From Granulicella sp. dw_53 (GTDB taxonomy: Bacteria > Acidobacteriota > Terriglobia > Terriglobales > Acidobacteriaceae): a stretch of DNA of 64,000 nt. Location: NCBI RefSeq assembly GCF_018449545.1, contig NZ_JAAVUR010000006.1:297319-361318 (forward strand), in the 5' to 3' direction. The notes under the pieces are model-generated. The model was not told where the DNA came from and made no database searches. It was given only the letters and a program-made list of their open reading frames with translations. The position numbers were made by a program, and so were the translations under genes. Below, piece by piece: positions 8,135 to 21,143 of the stretch (positions within the stretch are counted from its first letter, which is position 1; the number at the start of each line of letters is the position of its first letter).

Positions 8135-9631
8135 TTAGTAGACGAGGGTTCGGTCGAGGGGGAGGCGGACCTGGAAGCAGGTGAAGTTAGGGGTGGACTC
8201 GACGTTCACGGAGCCGAAGTGTTTGGCTACGATGCGTTGTACGGCGTCGAGGCCGAGGCCTAAGGCTGTGCCAAGGGGCTTGGTGGTGAAGAAGGGTTCG
8301 AAGATGCGTTCCTTAATGGCAGGGTCGATGCCGGGGCCGTCGTCGCGGATCTCCACGAAGGCGAACTGGGCCTTGATGCGGGTGGAGAGGCCGAGGGTGC
8401 CGCGGTCTTGCATGGCGTCCAAGGCGTTTTCGATGAGAGCGGTCCATACCTGGTTGAGCTCGCTGCCGTAGGCGCGGATGGAGGGGAGGGTCAGATCGAA
8501 TTCGCGTTCCACGATGACGTGTCCGAGGCGCGACTGAAGCATGGCGAGGGTACGTTCGAGAGAGTGCGCGAGATTGACGTCCTGAATGGGCACCTGATCC
8601 ATATAGGAGTAGTCCTTGATGGCCGCGATGATGTCGAAGATGCGTTTGGTGGATCCGACAATGGTGCTGGAGGCGCGGGCGCTGCGGATGAGAGCAGCGA
8701 AGTTGGAGATGGCGAGGGGTAGAACTGCGGAGGTCACTTCGGCAGCCAAGGCGTCGAGCATGGTGGTAGGGAAGGCGGATTCGGCGAGGACTGGCGCAAT
8801 GGCCCAGGAGTTGGGGATGTTGCGGGCCTCGAGCCAGGCGAGGAGTTCGTCTTCGCGGTCGGTTGCGGCCAAGGGGCTGGAGAGGATGGAACGGTTGATT
8901 GCGTTGGTGGAGATCCACTCGCGGGCCTGGGTGATCCAGGCGCGATAGGCGTCGAGCTCAGACTGGGAGCTGCAAAGACGTCCGAGAGTGTACTTGGCGT
9001 CGTCCTCTTCGGACAGATTGTGCGAGAGGGTGGCGGCGGCACGCTGGGCGGCGGAGGCGGGGTTGTTGAGTTCGTGGGCGAGGTTGGCGGCGAGTTTGCC
9101 AAGAGCGACGAGCTTGGCGGCCTGCTCGTCGGCGCGGGTGAAGTCGCGGACACGGTCGAGCAGTAACGAGACGCAGCGTTGGGCCATCGAGGGAATGGCG
9201 AGGAGCATGGCGGGGAAGAGATCTTCGTGGAGATCAAGGGTCCAGACGGCGCCGAAGGAGTAGCCGTCCGCGCCCCAGGTCTTCATGCGAGAGAAGGGGA
9301 GTTTGCCGGTGACCGGACTGGTTCGTCCGATGAAGAGGGTGGTGGGTCCGACGTTACGGCGGTGTACGTGCACCTCTCCCTGGAGGATGAAGTGGAGGTG
9401 ATGGGAGGGTTCGTTCTGGATGAAGATCGAGGCTCCGTCGGGAGCGACGCGCTCGGTGCAGTGCGTGGCGAGCCAGGTGAACTCGTCTTCGGTGAGGTCG
9501 TCGAGCTGAGGGAGGGCGCGGAGGGCGACGACCCTGTCGGCGAGCGAAGAGGGCTGGGAGGGTAGCGTGGCGTAGACGGTCTCCGGATAAAGGGAGGGCC
9601 GGATGTCATCGGTTCGGGTTTCGATGGGCAC
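8135..9631 (-). CDS. soluble histidine kinase with N-terminal cyclic-nucleotide-binding-like domain
   Basis: In the 498-residue protein, residues about 40-150 look like a cNMP-binding beta-roll (RVAPDGASIFIQNEPSHHLHFILQGEVHVH), but the phosphate-binding cassette is not canonical. A dimerisation/phosphoacceptor helix follows with ANLAHELNNPAS (His186), then the ATPase domain: N box NQVWTALIENALDAM, G1 RDDGPGID, F box FEPFFTTKP and G2 GTALGLGL. There is no membrane segment, so the kinase senses a cytosolic signal. No response regulator gene is adjacent, making it an orphan kinase. About 200 residues, more than usual, separate the His box from the N box. It lies upstream of the P450 gene on the same strand. 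Confidence 0.88.
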   Translation of the reverse strand: MPIETRTDDIRPSLYPETVYATLPSQPSSLADRVVALRALPQLDDLTEDEFTWLATHCTERVAPDGASIFIQNEPSHHLHFILQGEVHVHRRNVGPTTLFIGRTSPVTGKLPFSRMKTWGADGYSFGAVWTLDLHEDLFPAMLLAIPSMAQRCVSLLLDRVRDFTRADEQAAKLVALGKLAANLAHELNNPASAAQRAAATLSHNLSEEDDAKYTLGRLCSSQSELDAYRAWITQAREWISTNAINRSILSSPLAATDREDELLAWLEARNIPNSWAIAPVLAESAFPTTMLDALAAEVTSAVLPLAISNFAALIRSARASSTIVGSTKRIFDIIAAIKDYSYMDQVPIQDVNLAHSLERTLAMLQSRLGHVIVEREFDLTLPSIRAYGSELNQVWTALIENALDAMQDRGTLGLSTRIKAQFAFVEIRDDGPGIDPAIKERIFEPFFTTKPLGTALGLGLDAVQRIVAKHFGSVNVESTPNFTCFQVRLPLDRTLVY

Positions 9632-9811
9632 GTTTGTCTCCGGAGTTCAGCGCGTGAGGATAGCTAGACGGGCCTGTGGAGGCCCATCTGAAGTTAGGCT
9701 ATCAGGCCTTGGTTAAGGTCGGCGTTGATCTGTCGGCGTCGGAACGCACGCTCTGTGAAGAAAGTCAGGAATAAACCGCAGTCGGTGCGCTTCCTGATTT
9801 TCCGTAGGATT

Positions 9812-12607
9812 TCAAAAGGCGGTGACGCCCTCTTCGATGACCAGGCGATCTACGTCGATGTTGAGGGTCATGCCGAGTTTGCGGAAGCCTTCCTTCCACT
9901 CGTCGGACCAGTACTCTTTGTCGCTGCGGCGGAGCAGATCGTTCCAGATGTTCTGGGCTTGCCAGAGGTTGACCTCGAAGGGCATCTTGTGGAGGGTCTC
10001 AGCGATGGTGACGGCGCTGGTGACGGCCTGGGTGGCGGGACTCTCTCCAGCGGCGGCGGCTTCGAGTTGGATCATGGCGCGCTTCATACGCTGGCCGGCG
10101 GTGTAGCTGAGGAGGGTGGTTTCGAGAGGGATCTGATCGGCGGCGGCGCGGGAGAGGAGAGCTTCGACCTCGACGGGATCGAAGGGGTTCGCCTCTTCGA
10201 GGTGCCGGCGGAGGCTGGCATTAATGGCGAAGCTGGCGGCCAGGGCGAGGGCCGGCGGAGGCGACATGCCGGACTCGGTAAGGAAGTGCATGAGGGAGGC
10301 GTGATCCTCGTAGATCTTCCGGAGGGAGTCTTCCATCTCGGCGAGGGTGCGGTTGAGGATGGTGCTGAGGATGCGGTGCTGCTCGTCGGCGAAGAGGGAG
10401 GTGAGGGAGTAGGCGATAGGTGTGGCGTCGGTGGCGGCTACCGCTGCAGTAGGATCGGCGAGCGGCGGCGGCGTTGCCTGGGTATGGGCGAGGCCCGCTG
10501 GAACGGCTCCGACGACGGACTCAGCTTGGCCGGGCTCGGGCTGGGTCGGGTTGAGGGTGATGTGTGGGACCGAGGGAGTTGCCGGCGGAGCTTCGGCGGA
10601 GGGAGTGAAGAAGCGGTCGATGAGGCGGATGACCTCGGGAAGGTTGGCGCGGCGGATGGCGACGCCGATGTCGGTGGAGAAGGTCGCGAAGGCTTCGACC
10701 TCGACGGGATCAGCGGGGTTGTAGCGTTTTACGGCGGCGGAGAGGTTCTGGTCGCCCAGGTGAAGGACGGCGAAGCAGATGGTCTCGGCCTCCTCGGTGA
10801 CGCGGGAGCGGATGAGAGCACGGCCCAAGGCTACGCGGCCTCGCCCGGAGGAGAAGACCTCGTGCGAGTCGCGGTGGAGATCGAAGCAGAAGAGATCGCC
10901 GTCTTCGGGATAGGAGCGGAAGATGGAGCTGATAGCGTAGTGGGCGCCGACGGCCTCGAGGCCGATCTTCATGCCGGTGACGTAGCGGCGATAGATCTCG
11001 GCTCCGTCGCCCAGTTCGGGTACGTTGCTCTTGGCGGTGGCGAGGATATCGAGGAACTGTTTCTCGAGGGCGATGCCGGGTTCTCCGAAGAGCTTGGCGG
11101 CCAGTTGGAGGACGCGGCCCGCGTAGGCGATGATCTGAACGGTCTCGATGCCGGAGATCTCGTCGAAGAACCAGCCGCAGGAGGTGTACATAAGCTGAGT
11201 GTGGCGTTCGAGCTCAAGGAGTTCGAGGGCGGTGGTGCGCTCCGCAGGGGAGAGCTCGTGGCTGGCGTGCTCCGCGAAGAAGGCGTCGATGCAGGAACGA
11301 TCCATGACGACGCGGATGTAGCCGTCGCGGGCGGCCCAGAGGTCTTTCAACAGACCTGCGGCGAGTGCTTCGGCCATGGGTGCTGTAGCGTCGCGGAGGA
11401 GGTCAAGGGAGTTGCGGAGGGGAGCGCGCCACTCCTGATTCCAGCCCGCCTTGCCGCCGTTGCAGCCACAGTTGGAGCGCCATCGTTCGATGCCGTGAGC
11501 GCAGCTCCAGGAGGTGTCTTCGGCGACCTCGGCCTCCCACTGGGGAGGAAATTTCTCGAGGAACTCGCCGTAGTTTGTGAGGCGAGCCTGCTTGCCTTCC
11601 TCTATCCAGTGCATTGCGTAGGAGAGGGCCATCTCACCGTGCTTGTGATGGTGTCCGTAGCTCTCGCCATCGGTGGCGACGTGGGAGAGTTGAGGAACGT
11701 CAGGTTCACCGGGGTGGAGACCTCCGAGGAGGCGGCGACCGAACTCTTCGCCGCTGTTCAGCAGACCTTCGAAGGCGATGGCGCGGGAGCCAGGGCCGTC
11801 GTAGAAGAAGACGGCGATGCTGCGGCCTTCGTCCAAGGCGACGGTGTAGGGATGGGTGGGGTCGGCGGTGGCGTTGGAGGTATCGGTCCAGGGAAGAGGC
11901 GCGGGCTCAGGGCTCGGAACGGCGGCCCCGGCTTTTTCTGGCGCCTTTTGCTCGGATGTCTTAAGAACGGTGGCGCCGGGATTTGAGGCTGCCTGTATCT
12001 TTCGAACGCGGGCGCATTGGATGGGGGCGAGGACGGTGAACTTGATGCCCTCCTGAGCCATGAGGTCAAGCACTTTGCGATTGACGGCGGTCTCGGCGAG
12101 CCACATGCCCTCGGGCTTGCGGTCGAAACGGGCTTCGAAGTCCGCGATGCCCCAGCGGATCTGGGTGAGGGCGTCGCGCTCGCTGGCGAGGGGCATGATG
12201 ATGTGGTTGTAGACCTGGGCCATGGCCGAGCCGTGGCCGGAGTAGCGCAGAGCGCTGGCCTTGTCGGCGTCGAGGATCATCCGGTAGGTACGGGGGGCTT
12301 TATCGTTGAGCCAACTGAGGAGGGTGGGGCCGAAGTTGAAGCTGATGCGGGCGTAGTTGTTGACGATGCGGATGATGCGGTTTTCGAGGTCGGTGATGCG
12401 GGAGGCGCCGTTGGGGGCATAACACTCGGCGGTGATACGGTCGTTCCAGTCGTGGTAGGGCGCGGCGGAGTCCTGGACCTCGACGACCTCCAGCCAGGGG
12501 TTTTCCCGAGGCGGCTGGTAGAAGTGACCGTGGATACAGACGAAGTGCTGGGGAGCTTCAGTGGATGCGGGGGAGGTGCTCTTTGAGGACGTTCGGGTTT
12601 TTGCCAT
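9812..12607 (-). CDS. GH57/DUF3536-family glycoside hydrolase
   Basis: The 931-residue protein starts its catalytic domain with FVCIHGHFYQPPRENPWLE (residues 22-40), the family 57 HxHFYQPP motif. The candidate nucleophile is Glu172 in GMWLAETAV, and the acid motif is ATDGESYGHHHKHGE at about residue 310. The long C-terminal part corresponds to DUF3536, with a Pro/Ala/Thr-rich insert (about 690-745) before the final helical region. GH57 enzymes are amylases or alpha-glucan branching enzymes, so a cytosolic role in alpha-glucan metabolism is likely. There is no signal peptide. A 753-codon open frame on the opposite strand is a GC-bias shadow. Confidence 0.87.
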   Translation of the reverse strand: MAKTRTSSKSTSPASTEAPQHFVCIHGHFYQPPRENPWLEVVEVQDSAAPYHDWNDRITAECYAPNGASRITDLENRIIRIVNNYARISFNFGPTLLSWLNDKAPRTYRMILDADKASALRYSGHGSAMAQVYNHIIMPLASERDALTQIRWGIADFEARFDRKPEGMWLAETAVNRKVLDLMAQEGIKFTVLAPIQCARVRKIQAASNPGATVLKTSEQKAPEKAGAAVPSPEPAPLPWTDTSNATADPTHPYTVALDEGRSIAVFFYDGPGSRAIAFEGLLNSGEEFGRRLLGGLHPGEPDVPQLSHVATDGESYGHHHKHGEMALSYAMHWIEEGKQARLTNYGEFLEKFPPQWEAEVAEDTSWSCAHGIERWRSNCGCNGGKAGWNQEWRAPLRNSLDLLRDATAPMAEALAAGLLKDLWAARDGYIRVVMDRSCIDAFFAEHASHELSPAERTTALELLELERHTQLMYTSCGWFFDEISGIETVQIIAYAGRVLQLAAKLFGEPGIALEKQFLDILATAKSNVPELGDGAEIYRRYVTGMKIGLEAVGAHYAISSIFRSYPEDGDLFCFDLHRDSHEVFSSGRGRVALGRALIRSRVTEEAETICFAVLHLGDQNLSAAVKRYNPADPVEVEAFATFSTDIGVAIRRANLPEVIRLIDRFFTPSAEAPPATPSVPHITLNPTQPEPGQAESVVGAVPAGLAHTQATPPPLADPTAAVAATDATPIAYSLTSLFADEQHRILSTILNRTLAEMEDSLRKIYEDHASLMHFLTESGMSPPPALALAASFAINASLRRHLEEANPFDPVEVEALLSRAAADQIPLETTLLSYTAGQRMKRAMIQLEAAAAGESPATQAVTSAVTIAETLHKMPFEVNLWQAQNIWNDLLRRSDKEYWSDEWKEGFRKLGMTLNIDVDRLVIEEGVTAF

Positions 12608-12712
12608 AAGAGGTAGTAACAGAGTATCTCGGGGGACGACCGGCTGGAATGCAGCGAAGGTCTCAGTCCATACGATTCATTTAGCGAGTCGCGGTTTGCC
12701 TGCGTCGCGTTC

Positions 12713-13432
12713 TTAGGGAGTAGAAGATGGCTCCAGCTTTTTCGCCGCCAGGTCACAGGCTCTCCAAAGGTACCAACTGGCGACGGAGCACCAGGGCTGC
12801 CAGCGGAGGGCGCGCCGCTTCATGACGTCGGGTTTAGGCAGGTCGGAGGGGGTGACCTTATCTGTGGGCTTGAGTTTGCCGAAGGTGAGGGCGAAGCCTT
12901 TGCGGACGCCGTAATCGCTGACCGGCAGAACGTTGGGGCGGCCGAGACGGAACATGAGGAGCATCTCGACGGTCCAGCGGCCGATGCCTCGGACCTGGGT
13001 AAGGTGCTCGATGATGGCCTCGTCGGACATGCGGCGGATACGGGCGAGGGTGGGGACGGTGCCGTCGAGGGTCTTGGCGGCGAGGTCGCGGAGGGCGAGG
13101 GCTTTGTTGTGAGAGAGGCCGGCGGAGCGGAGCTGCTCGTTAGGGCAGTCGAGGAGATGCTGGGCGCTAGGGTGTATGTCGATGCCGCAAACGGGGAAGA
13201 AGGACTCCAGCATGCGCCGGTGGATGGTGGCGGCGGCCTTGCCGTGGAGCTGCTGATAGATGATGGACTCGGTTAGAGCCTCGAAGGGGGATGAGGTGCT
13301 CGAGACGCGGAGAGTGAAGGGACCGGCGCGCTCGATGAGTTTGCCGAGTTTAGGGTCTGCGGCGGAGAGCTCGCGAAGGGCGAGAGCGACGTCGTAGCGG
13401 GGCGGGCGAGGGCTGGTGAGAGGGCGGGGCAT
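12713..13432 (-). CDS. DNA-3-methyladenine glycosylase II, AlkA-type HhH-GPD protein
   Basis: The 239-residue protein has the helix-hairpin-helix LTQVRGIGRWTVEMLLM (residues 144-160), followed by the Gly/Pro-rich loop and catalytic Asp173 in VLPVSDYGVRKG. The upstream ESIIYQQLHGKAAATIHRR segment matches the conserved QQ-S/H core of AlkA-like glycosylases. There is no 4Fe-4S Cys cluster at the C-terminus, so it is the AlkA rather than the Nth/MutY type. It removes alkylated bases such as 3-methyladenine in base excision repair. The E. coli AlkA N-terminal domain is missing, as in the shorter yeast Mag-like enzymes. It is divergent from the actA operon. Confidence 0.9.
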   Translation of the reverse strand: MPRPLTSPRPPRYDVALALRELSAADPKLGKLIERAGPFTLRVSSTSSPFEALTESIIYQQLHGKAAATIHRRMLESFFPVCGIDIHPSAQHLLDCPNEQLRSAGLSHNKALALRDLAAKTLDGTVPTLARIRRMSDEAIIEHLTQVRGIGRWTVEMLLMFRLGRPNVLPVSDYGVRKGFALTFGKLKPTDKVTPSDLPKPDVMKRRALRWQPWCSVASWYLWRACDLAAKKLEPSSTP

Positions 13433-13536
13433 GAAGAGACAGTATGCGGGAAGCGGGATGTCCCAGTAAGGATTAAAGATGCCGGAGCCGAGCGGGTGTA
13501 GTTGCGGAGACAGAAGTAGTACGCCAGTAGCACGGC

Positions 13537-13571
13537 AATGTAACTCGGACTAACTCAGTCCGAGTTACATT
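13537..13571. repeat. perfect 15-bp inverted repeat
   Basis: AATGTAACTCGGACT, loop AACTC, AGTCCGAGTTACATT. All 15 base pairs match. There is no T run, and it lies about 105 bp upstream of the alkA-like start and 365 bp upstream of actA. It could be an operator for a dimeric regulator or a cruciform/terminator. Confidence 0.7.
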
Positions 13572-13767
13572 TCGCGATGAGTTGGTTGCTTTGTTGCTAA
13601 GTCAGATTCGGGCGGCAAGATCAAACATGTTGTGTGAAATTAGCAGTGATGGCGCGGGTGAACGCGATATGTAGTGTGGGCTGCATGCCGTTGGTTTTAG
13701 AAGAGATCAAGGTCTGATGAAATTTAATAACGGTATTCGGACGAGAATTCTTGAAAGCAATTCAGAC

Positions 13768-13776
13768 TGTTATACT
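13768..13776 (+). promoter_or_regulatory. candidate extended -10 promoter for the act-cox operon
   Basis: TGTTATACT fits the extended -10 form TGnTATAAT with one mismatch. TTGAAA lies at 13751-13756, but the spacing is only 14 bp, so it would act mainly through the extended -10. It is 160 bp ahead of actA, leaving a long leader. Confidence 0.4.
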
Positions 13777-13937
13777 CGACCTTTCAAGGCTTGGCTCTAT
13801 TCCGGGCACGTCTGTCGTTGTGCCCAAAACCACTGAACCGCTGGCTGATCCGCCTGACTGAATCTTTAGACGCATCAAGCGATCGAAGGCCACATTTCAA
13901 GCTTCGTCAGTTTTGACAGAAGAAGCAGGACGCACTC

Positions 13938-14851
13938 ATGGCGCAAGTTTTTGACCGCAGTTCGAACGCGCTGGCTCGATTCAGCCTGGTATTGACGGGT
14001 CTGATCGTCATCTCGCTCGGAGTAGCCCTGGACCAGTTGCAGCGTTCCCCGTGGGTGACGAAGCAGGGCCAACGGCCGGACCAGCCGATCCCGTTCAGCC
14101 ACAAGCACCACGTCGAGGGCCTGGGTCTACAGTGCCAATACTGTCACGTACAGGTAGAGAAGGCGGCCTATGCCGGAATCCCTCCCACAAAGACTTGTAT
14201 TAACTGCCATGCGCAGATCTGGACGAACGCCGATCTGTTGGAGCCGGTGCGACAGAGCTGGGCGACGGGGGCGTCGATCCAGTGGATTCGGGTGCACGAC
14301 CTTCCGGACTACGTCTATTTCAATCACGACATTCATGTGAACAAGGGAATCGGCTGCGCGAGCTGTCATGGCCGCGTCGACGAGATGCCGCTGATGTATC
14401 AGCAGAACACGCTGCAGATGGAGTGGTGTTTGAACTGCCACCGCAATCCTGCGGTCAACCTGCGGCCGGTAAGCGAGATCTACAACATGGCGTGGTCCGG
14501 TCCTTCGACGGACAAGCCGGTGTGGTGCTCGAGCACGATCAAGGGTGGTGCGACGGCTCAGAATGTGAGCTGCACGACGACCAACCCGAACAGCAGCGGA
14601 CCTGAGGTTGCGATGCTTCAACTGCAGGCTCCCGAGGCGAGTGGCATGAGCAAGCCGCAGTCGGGGACGAACATGCAGCCACATCCGACGACCGGCGACG
14701 GCAAGACGGTGAGCGATGGACCTGCGATGGGCGTACTGATGCCCGCCAGCTACGAGAAGTTCACGAGTCAGATCGAGCTGGGCAAGTATCTAACTTCGCA
14801 GTACCACATCCGCACACCGAACGAGCTTTCGAGCTGCGAGACGTGCCACCG

Positions 14852-14855
<4 letters not shown>
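13938..14855 (+). CDS. actA: alternative complex III subunit ActA, pentaheme cytochrome c
   Basis: The 305-residue protein has one N-terminal membrane segment (residues 14-31) and five CxxCH heme sites: CQYCH (66-70), CINCH (87-91), CASCH (140-144), CLNCH (164-168) and CETCH at the extreme C-terminus. The spacing and the FSHKHHVEGLGLQCQYCH region match ActA of alternative complex III. In the assembled enzyme it faces the periplasm and passes electrons from the ActB iron-sulfur clusters towards a cytochrome c acceptor. It is the first gene of the operon. Its stop overlaps the likely actB start in an ATGA. Confidence 0.95.
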
Positions 14856-18030
<3,175 letters not shown>

Positions 18031-18031
<1 letters not shown>

Positions 18032-19461
18032 TGGCGACCAAAAACCCCATTGAAGACCCGATGATCGACCCGCGTACCGGCGAGTACGCGGTCATCGCGC
18101 CGGGCCATAACTTCAAATCGGTGACGCAGAAGATCGCGGGCATTGTGCTGACGTCGAACACCCCGTTGGGTTGGTTCTTCGGACTGCTGGTGGGCGGCGG
18201 CGTCGCGACGTTCCTGGTGATCGGCTGCACCTGGCTGTTTCTGAAGGGCGTCGGAATCTGGGGTGTCACGATCCCGGGAGCCTGGGGCTTCGCCATTATC
18301 AACTTCGTGTGGTGGATCGGTATCGGCCACGCGGGTACTTTGATCTCGGCGATTCTGTTGCTGTTCAAGCAGACATGGCGTAACTCGATCAACCGGTTCG
18401 CCGAAGCGATGACAATCTTCGCCGTGGTCTGCGCGGGTACCTTCCCCCTGATTCACGTTGGGCGTCCGTGGCTGGCGTACTGGCTCTTCCCCTACCCGAA
18501 CACGATGAACATGTGGCCGCAGTTCCGCAGCCCCCTGGCCTGGGACGTGTTCGCGGTTTCGACATATGCCACGATCTCGATCGTGTTCTGGTATGTCGGC
18601 ATGATTCCGGATTTCGGCACGATGCGCGACCGCGCGACGTTGCCGCTCGCGAAGTATGTCTACGGAATGCTATCGCTGGGCTGGCGCGGATCGACGCGGC
18701 ACTGGATCCGGTACGAGTCGGCTTCACTACTGCTGGCGGGTCTTTCGACGCCGCTGGTGCTTTCGGTGCATACCGTCATCAGCTTCGACTTCGCAGTGGC
18801 TTCGCTGCCGGGCTGGCATACAACCATCTTCCCGCCGTACTTCGTGGCGGGCGCGGTGTACTCCGGATTCGCAATGGTTATTACGTTGGCGATTCCGATC
18901 CGTAAGTTCTACCACCTGGAAGACCTGGTGACGCTGCGTCATCTGGACAATATGGCGAAGGTCATGTTGGCGACCGGTTCGATTGTGGCGTACGGCTACG
19001 GCATGGAGGTCTTCATGGCGTGGTACTCGGCCAGCCACTGGGAGTTCTTCATGATGTGGAACCGTATGTTCGGGCCGATGGGCTGGGGCTACTGGATCCT
19101 GATTCTGACGAACATCGCGATTCCGCTGACGACGCTGTGGAGCCGCAAGCTTCGCGTGAACGTCGGCTATCTGTTCTTCCTTTCCTTCGTGATCAACACG
19201 GGTATGTGGTTTGAGCGCTTCGTCATCGTCGTGACGAGCTTGTACCGCGACTTCCTGCCGTCGAGCTGGGGCACCTACCGCGCGACGAAGTGGGACTACA
19301 TGATTTATGTCGGAACTATGGGTCTGTTTACCTTCCTCTTCTTCCTGTTCGTGCGCTTCCTGCCGATGATCCCGATGTCCGAGATCCGGATGATGCTGCC
19401 GCAGACGAAGGTGAAGCGTGGTGGGCCGGAAGCCGAGACTGTAATTGAGGAGACCGCCTGA
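18031..19461 (+). CDS. actC: alternative complex III subunit ActC, NrfD-like quinol-binding membrane protein
   Basis: The 476-residue polytopic protein has about ten membrane helices and belongs to the NrfD/PsrC superfamily. Typical segments are WWIGIGHAGTLISAILLL, with the His/Gly pair of the quinone-site helix, and IHVGRPWLAYWLFPYPN. In ActC the bundle oxidises menaquinol near the periplasmic side. It is coupled by a one-base overlap to both actB (TAATG) and actD. Length and order are normal for the complex. Confidence 0.94.
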
Positions 19462-20003
19462 TGCCGCCGCGTGAAGGAACCTACGGGCTAATCGCCGAGT
19501 TCAATACCCCCTCGGAACTGGTGTACGCGACCGAACAGGCGCGTGCGGCAGGCTATCGGAGGATGGAGTGCTACACACCCTATCCCGTGGAGGAGGCAGC
19601 CGAGGCGCTGCACTTTCACAAGACGCGTGTGCCGCTGGTATGCCTGCTGGGCGGAGTCATGGGCGTAACCACTGCTGGTCTGATGGAGACATGGATCAAC
19701 GTGTGGGCGTATCCCCTGAATATCGCGGGCAGACCGCTGTTCTCCTGGCCGGCGTTCATCATTCCGGCGTATGAGTGGACGATTTTGTTTGCAGGTCTTT
19801 CAGCGGCGTTCGGCATGATCGCTCTGAATGGGTTACCGCAGCTATATCATCCGGTCTTCAATGCGCCGAACTTCCGCAATGGCGCGACGACCGACAAATT
19901 CTTCCTTTGCCTCGAAGCAGCGGATCCGAAGTTTTCCCTGACCGAGACGCGGGCGTTTCTTGAACAATTCCCTGCGGTCTCCGTGGTGGAGGTGGAACAC
20001 TAA
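19461..20003 (+). CDS. actD: alternative complex III subunit ActD (DUF3341)
   Basis: The 180-residue protein opens with YGLIAEFNTPSELVYATEQARAAGYRRMECYTPYPVEE, split over residues 8-46, the DUF3341 hallmark. Two hydrophobic helices follow (LVCLLGGVMGVTTAGLM; WTILFAGLSAAFGMIAL). In solved structures ActD lies beside ActC on the cytoplasmic side. No cofactor ligands are expected or seen. Starts and stops overlap by one base with actC and actE. Confidence 0.92.
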   Translation: MPPREGTYGLIAEFNTPSELVYATEQARAAGYRRMECYTPYPVEEAAEALHFHKTRVPLVCLLGGVMGVTTAGLMETWINVWAYPLNIAGRPLFSWPAFIIPAYEWTILFAGLSAAFGMIALNGLPQLYHPVFNAPNFRNGATTDKFFLCLEAADPKFSLTETRAFLEQFPAVSVVEVEH

Positions 20004-21112
20004 TGCAGGGATTCGAGCAGATTGGGAAGAGCAAGACGATGGGACGTGTGAACCAGATCGTAACGCTGGGCGTCCTCGCTGGGGTCGGCCTGCTGGCCGG
20101 TTGCCGCCAGGATATGCACGACCAGCCAAAGTTCTATCCGCAGCGTGGTACTGCGTTTTATACAGACGGCCGATCGGTCCGTCCGCAGGTTGCCAATACG
20201 GTCGGACGAAATCAGCTTCACACCGAGAGCTACTTCTACACCGGTATGGTCGACGGCAAAGAGGGCGATGGATTGCCTTTTCCTGTGACCCTCCAGGTGC
20301 TGGCGAAGGGACAGGAACGCTACAACGTGTATTGCACGCCATGCCACTCGCGAGTGGGCAACGGCGCCGGCATGATCGTCCAGCGCGGCTACTCTCCAGC
20401 GGGAAACTTTCAAGGTGGCAAGTTGCGTGCAGTCGGGTTGGGACATTTCTTCAATGTCATGACCAATGGCTACGGCTCGATGCCGGATTACGCGTCGCAG
20501 TTGACTCCGGCAGATCGCTGGGCGATCGCAGGTTATATTCGCGCTCTTCAGCTAAGCCAGAATGCGCAGCGGTCCGATGTGCCTGCCGGAGCAGAGGTAA
20601 AGCCCCTCGCGTCGATCGCGGCTTCCGAAGGTCTTCCGGAGAGCTTTGCCGCAGAGTGGGATGTAGCCTCACCGGCTGAGATGCCGGGGTCGGGCTCGTC
20701 CAAGACGATGTCGGCGCCCTCAACAGCGCCGGTTGGAGCGAAGCCGGCCAGCCCCGCACCTGCTGCTGCAGGGACACCTTCCACGACCTCGACGGCAACA
20801 CCCGCAGCTGCTCTGCCGGCCAAGCCGGTGAAGCAGGAGGTCAGCATCGCCGACGTGAAAGCTGGTCAGTTGATCTACTCCAAGAACTGTCAGGTATGCC
20901 ATACCGCGCAGCTTACCGGGCGGCCGCCTACCTTTCCTTCTTTGGTGGGCGTCGTCCAGCGACTCGGTGAGGGGCATGTAAGGGGCAACATTCAACACGG
21001 CGCACCTCCCATGCCAGCGTTCCCGCAGATTGCCGGGAAAGAACTGGACCAATTGGTCGCGTATCTCACGACCCCGTCGAAGGCGGGTAGCTCGGCTCCG
21101 CCAAGTAACTGA
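20003..21112 (+). CDS. actE: alternative complex III subunit ActE, diheme cytochrome c lipoprotein
   Basis: The 369-residue protein has a lipoprotein signal ending LLAGC (Cys34; Met13 is an equally good start). The first cytochrome c domain has CTPCH (111-115) and the ActE-type segment ADRWAIAGYIRALQLSQ. After an Ala/Pro/Ser/Thr-rich linker of about 90 residues comes a second cytochrome c domain with CQVCH (about 296-300) and axial-ligand region APPMPAFPQIAG. Many ActE proteins bind one heme, so this copy has an extra heme domain on a flexible linker. That suits electron delivery to the neighbouring oxidase, although that role is inferred. Confidence 0.92.
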   Translation: MQGFEQIGKSKTMGRVNQIVTLGVLAGVGLLAGCRQDMHDQPKFYPQRGTAFYTDGRSVRPQVANTVGRNQLHTESYFYTGMVDGKEGDGLPFPVTLQVLAKGQERYNVYCTPCHSRVGNGAGMIVQRGYSPAGNFQGGKLRAVGLGHFFNVMTNGYGSMPDYASQLTPADRWAIAGYIRALQLSQNAQRSDVPAGAEVKPLASIAASEGLPESFAAEWDVASPAEMPGSGSSKTMSAPSTAPVGAKPASPAPAAAGTPSTTSTATPAAALPAKPVKQEVSIADVKAGQLIYSKNCQVCHTAQLTGRPPTFPSLVGVVQRLGEGHVRGNIQHGAPPMPAFPQIAGKELDQLVAYLTTPSKAGSSAPPSN

Positions 21113-21143
21113 ACTGGAATTTGAGGATCGAAGGCGCATACGA

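Larger units (their letters stand above)
13433..13937. other. divergent intergenic region between alkA-like gene and act operon
   Basis: This 505-bp gap is clearly lower in GC than the flanking genes. It contains a perfect 15-bp inverted repeat (13537-13571) and an extended -10 promoter candidate (13768-13776). AGGA lies about 8 bp before the actA ATG as its ribosome binding site. No ORF of note and no RNA gene is recognised. Confidence 0.5.

Noticed and set aside
9725..11986. 753-codon open frame on the plus strand
   Set aside because: It lies entirely antisense to the GH57/DUF3536 gene, is Gly/Glu/Asp/Val-rich in the way typical of GC-bias shadows, and has no recognisable domain.
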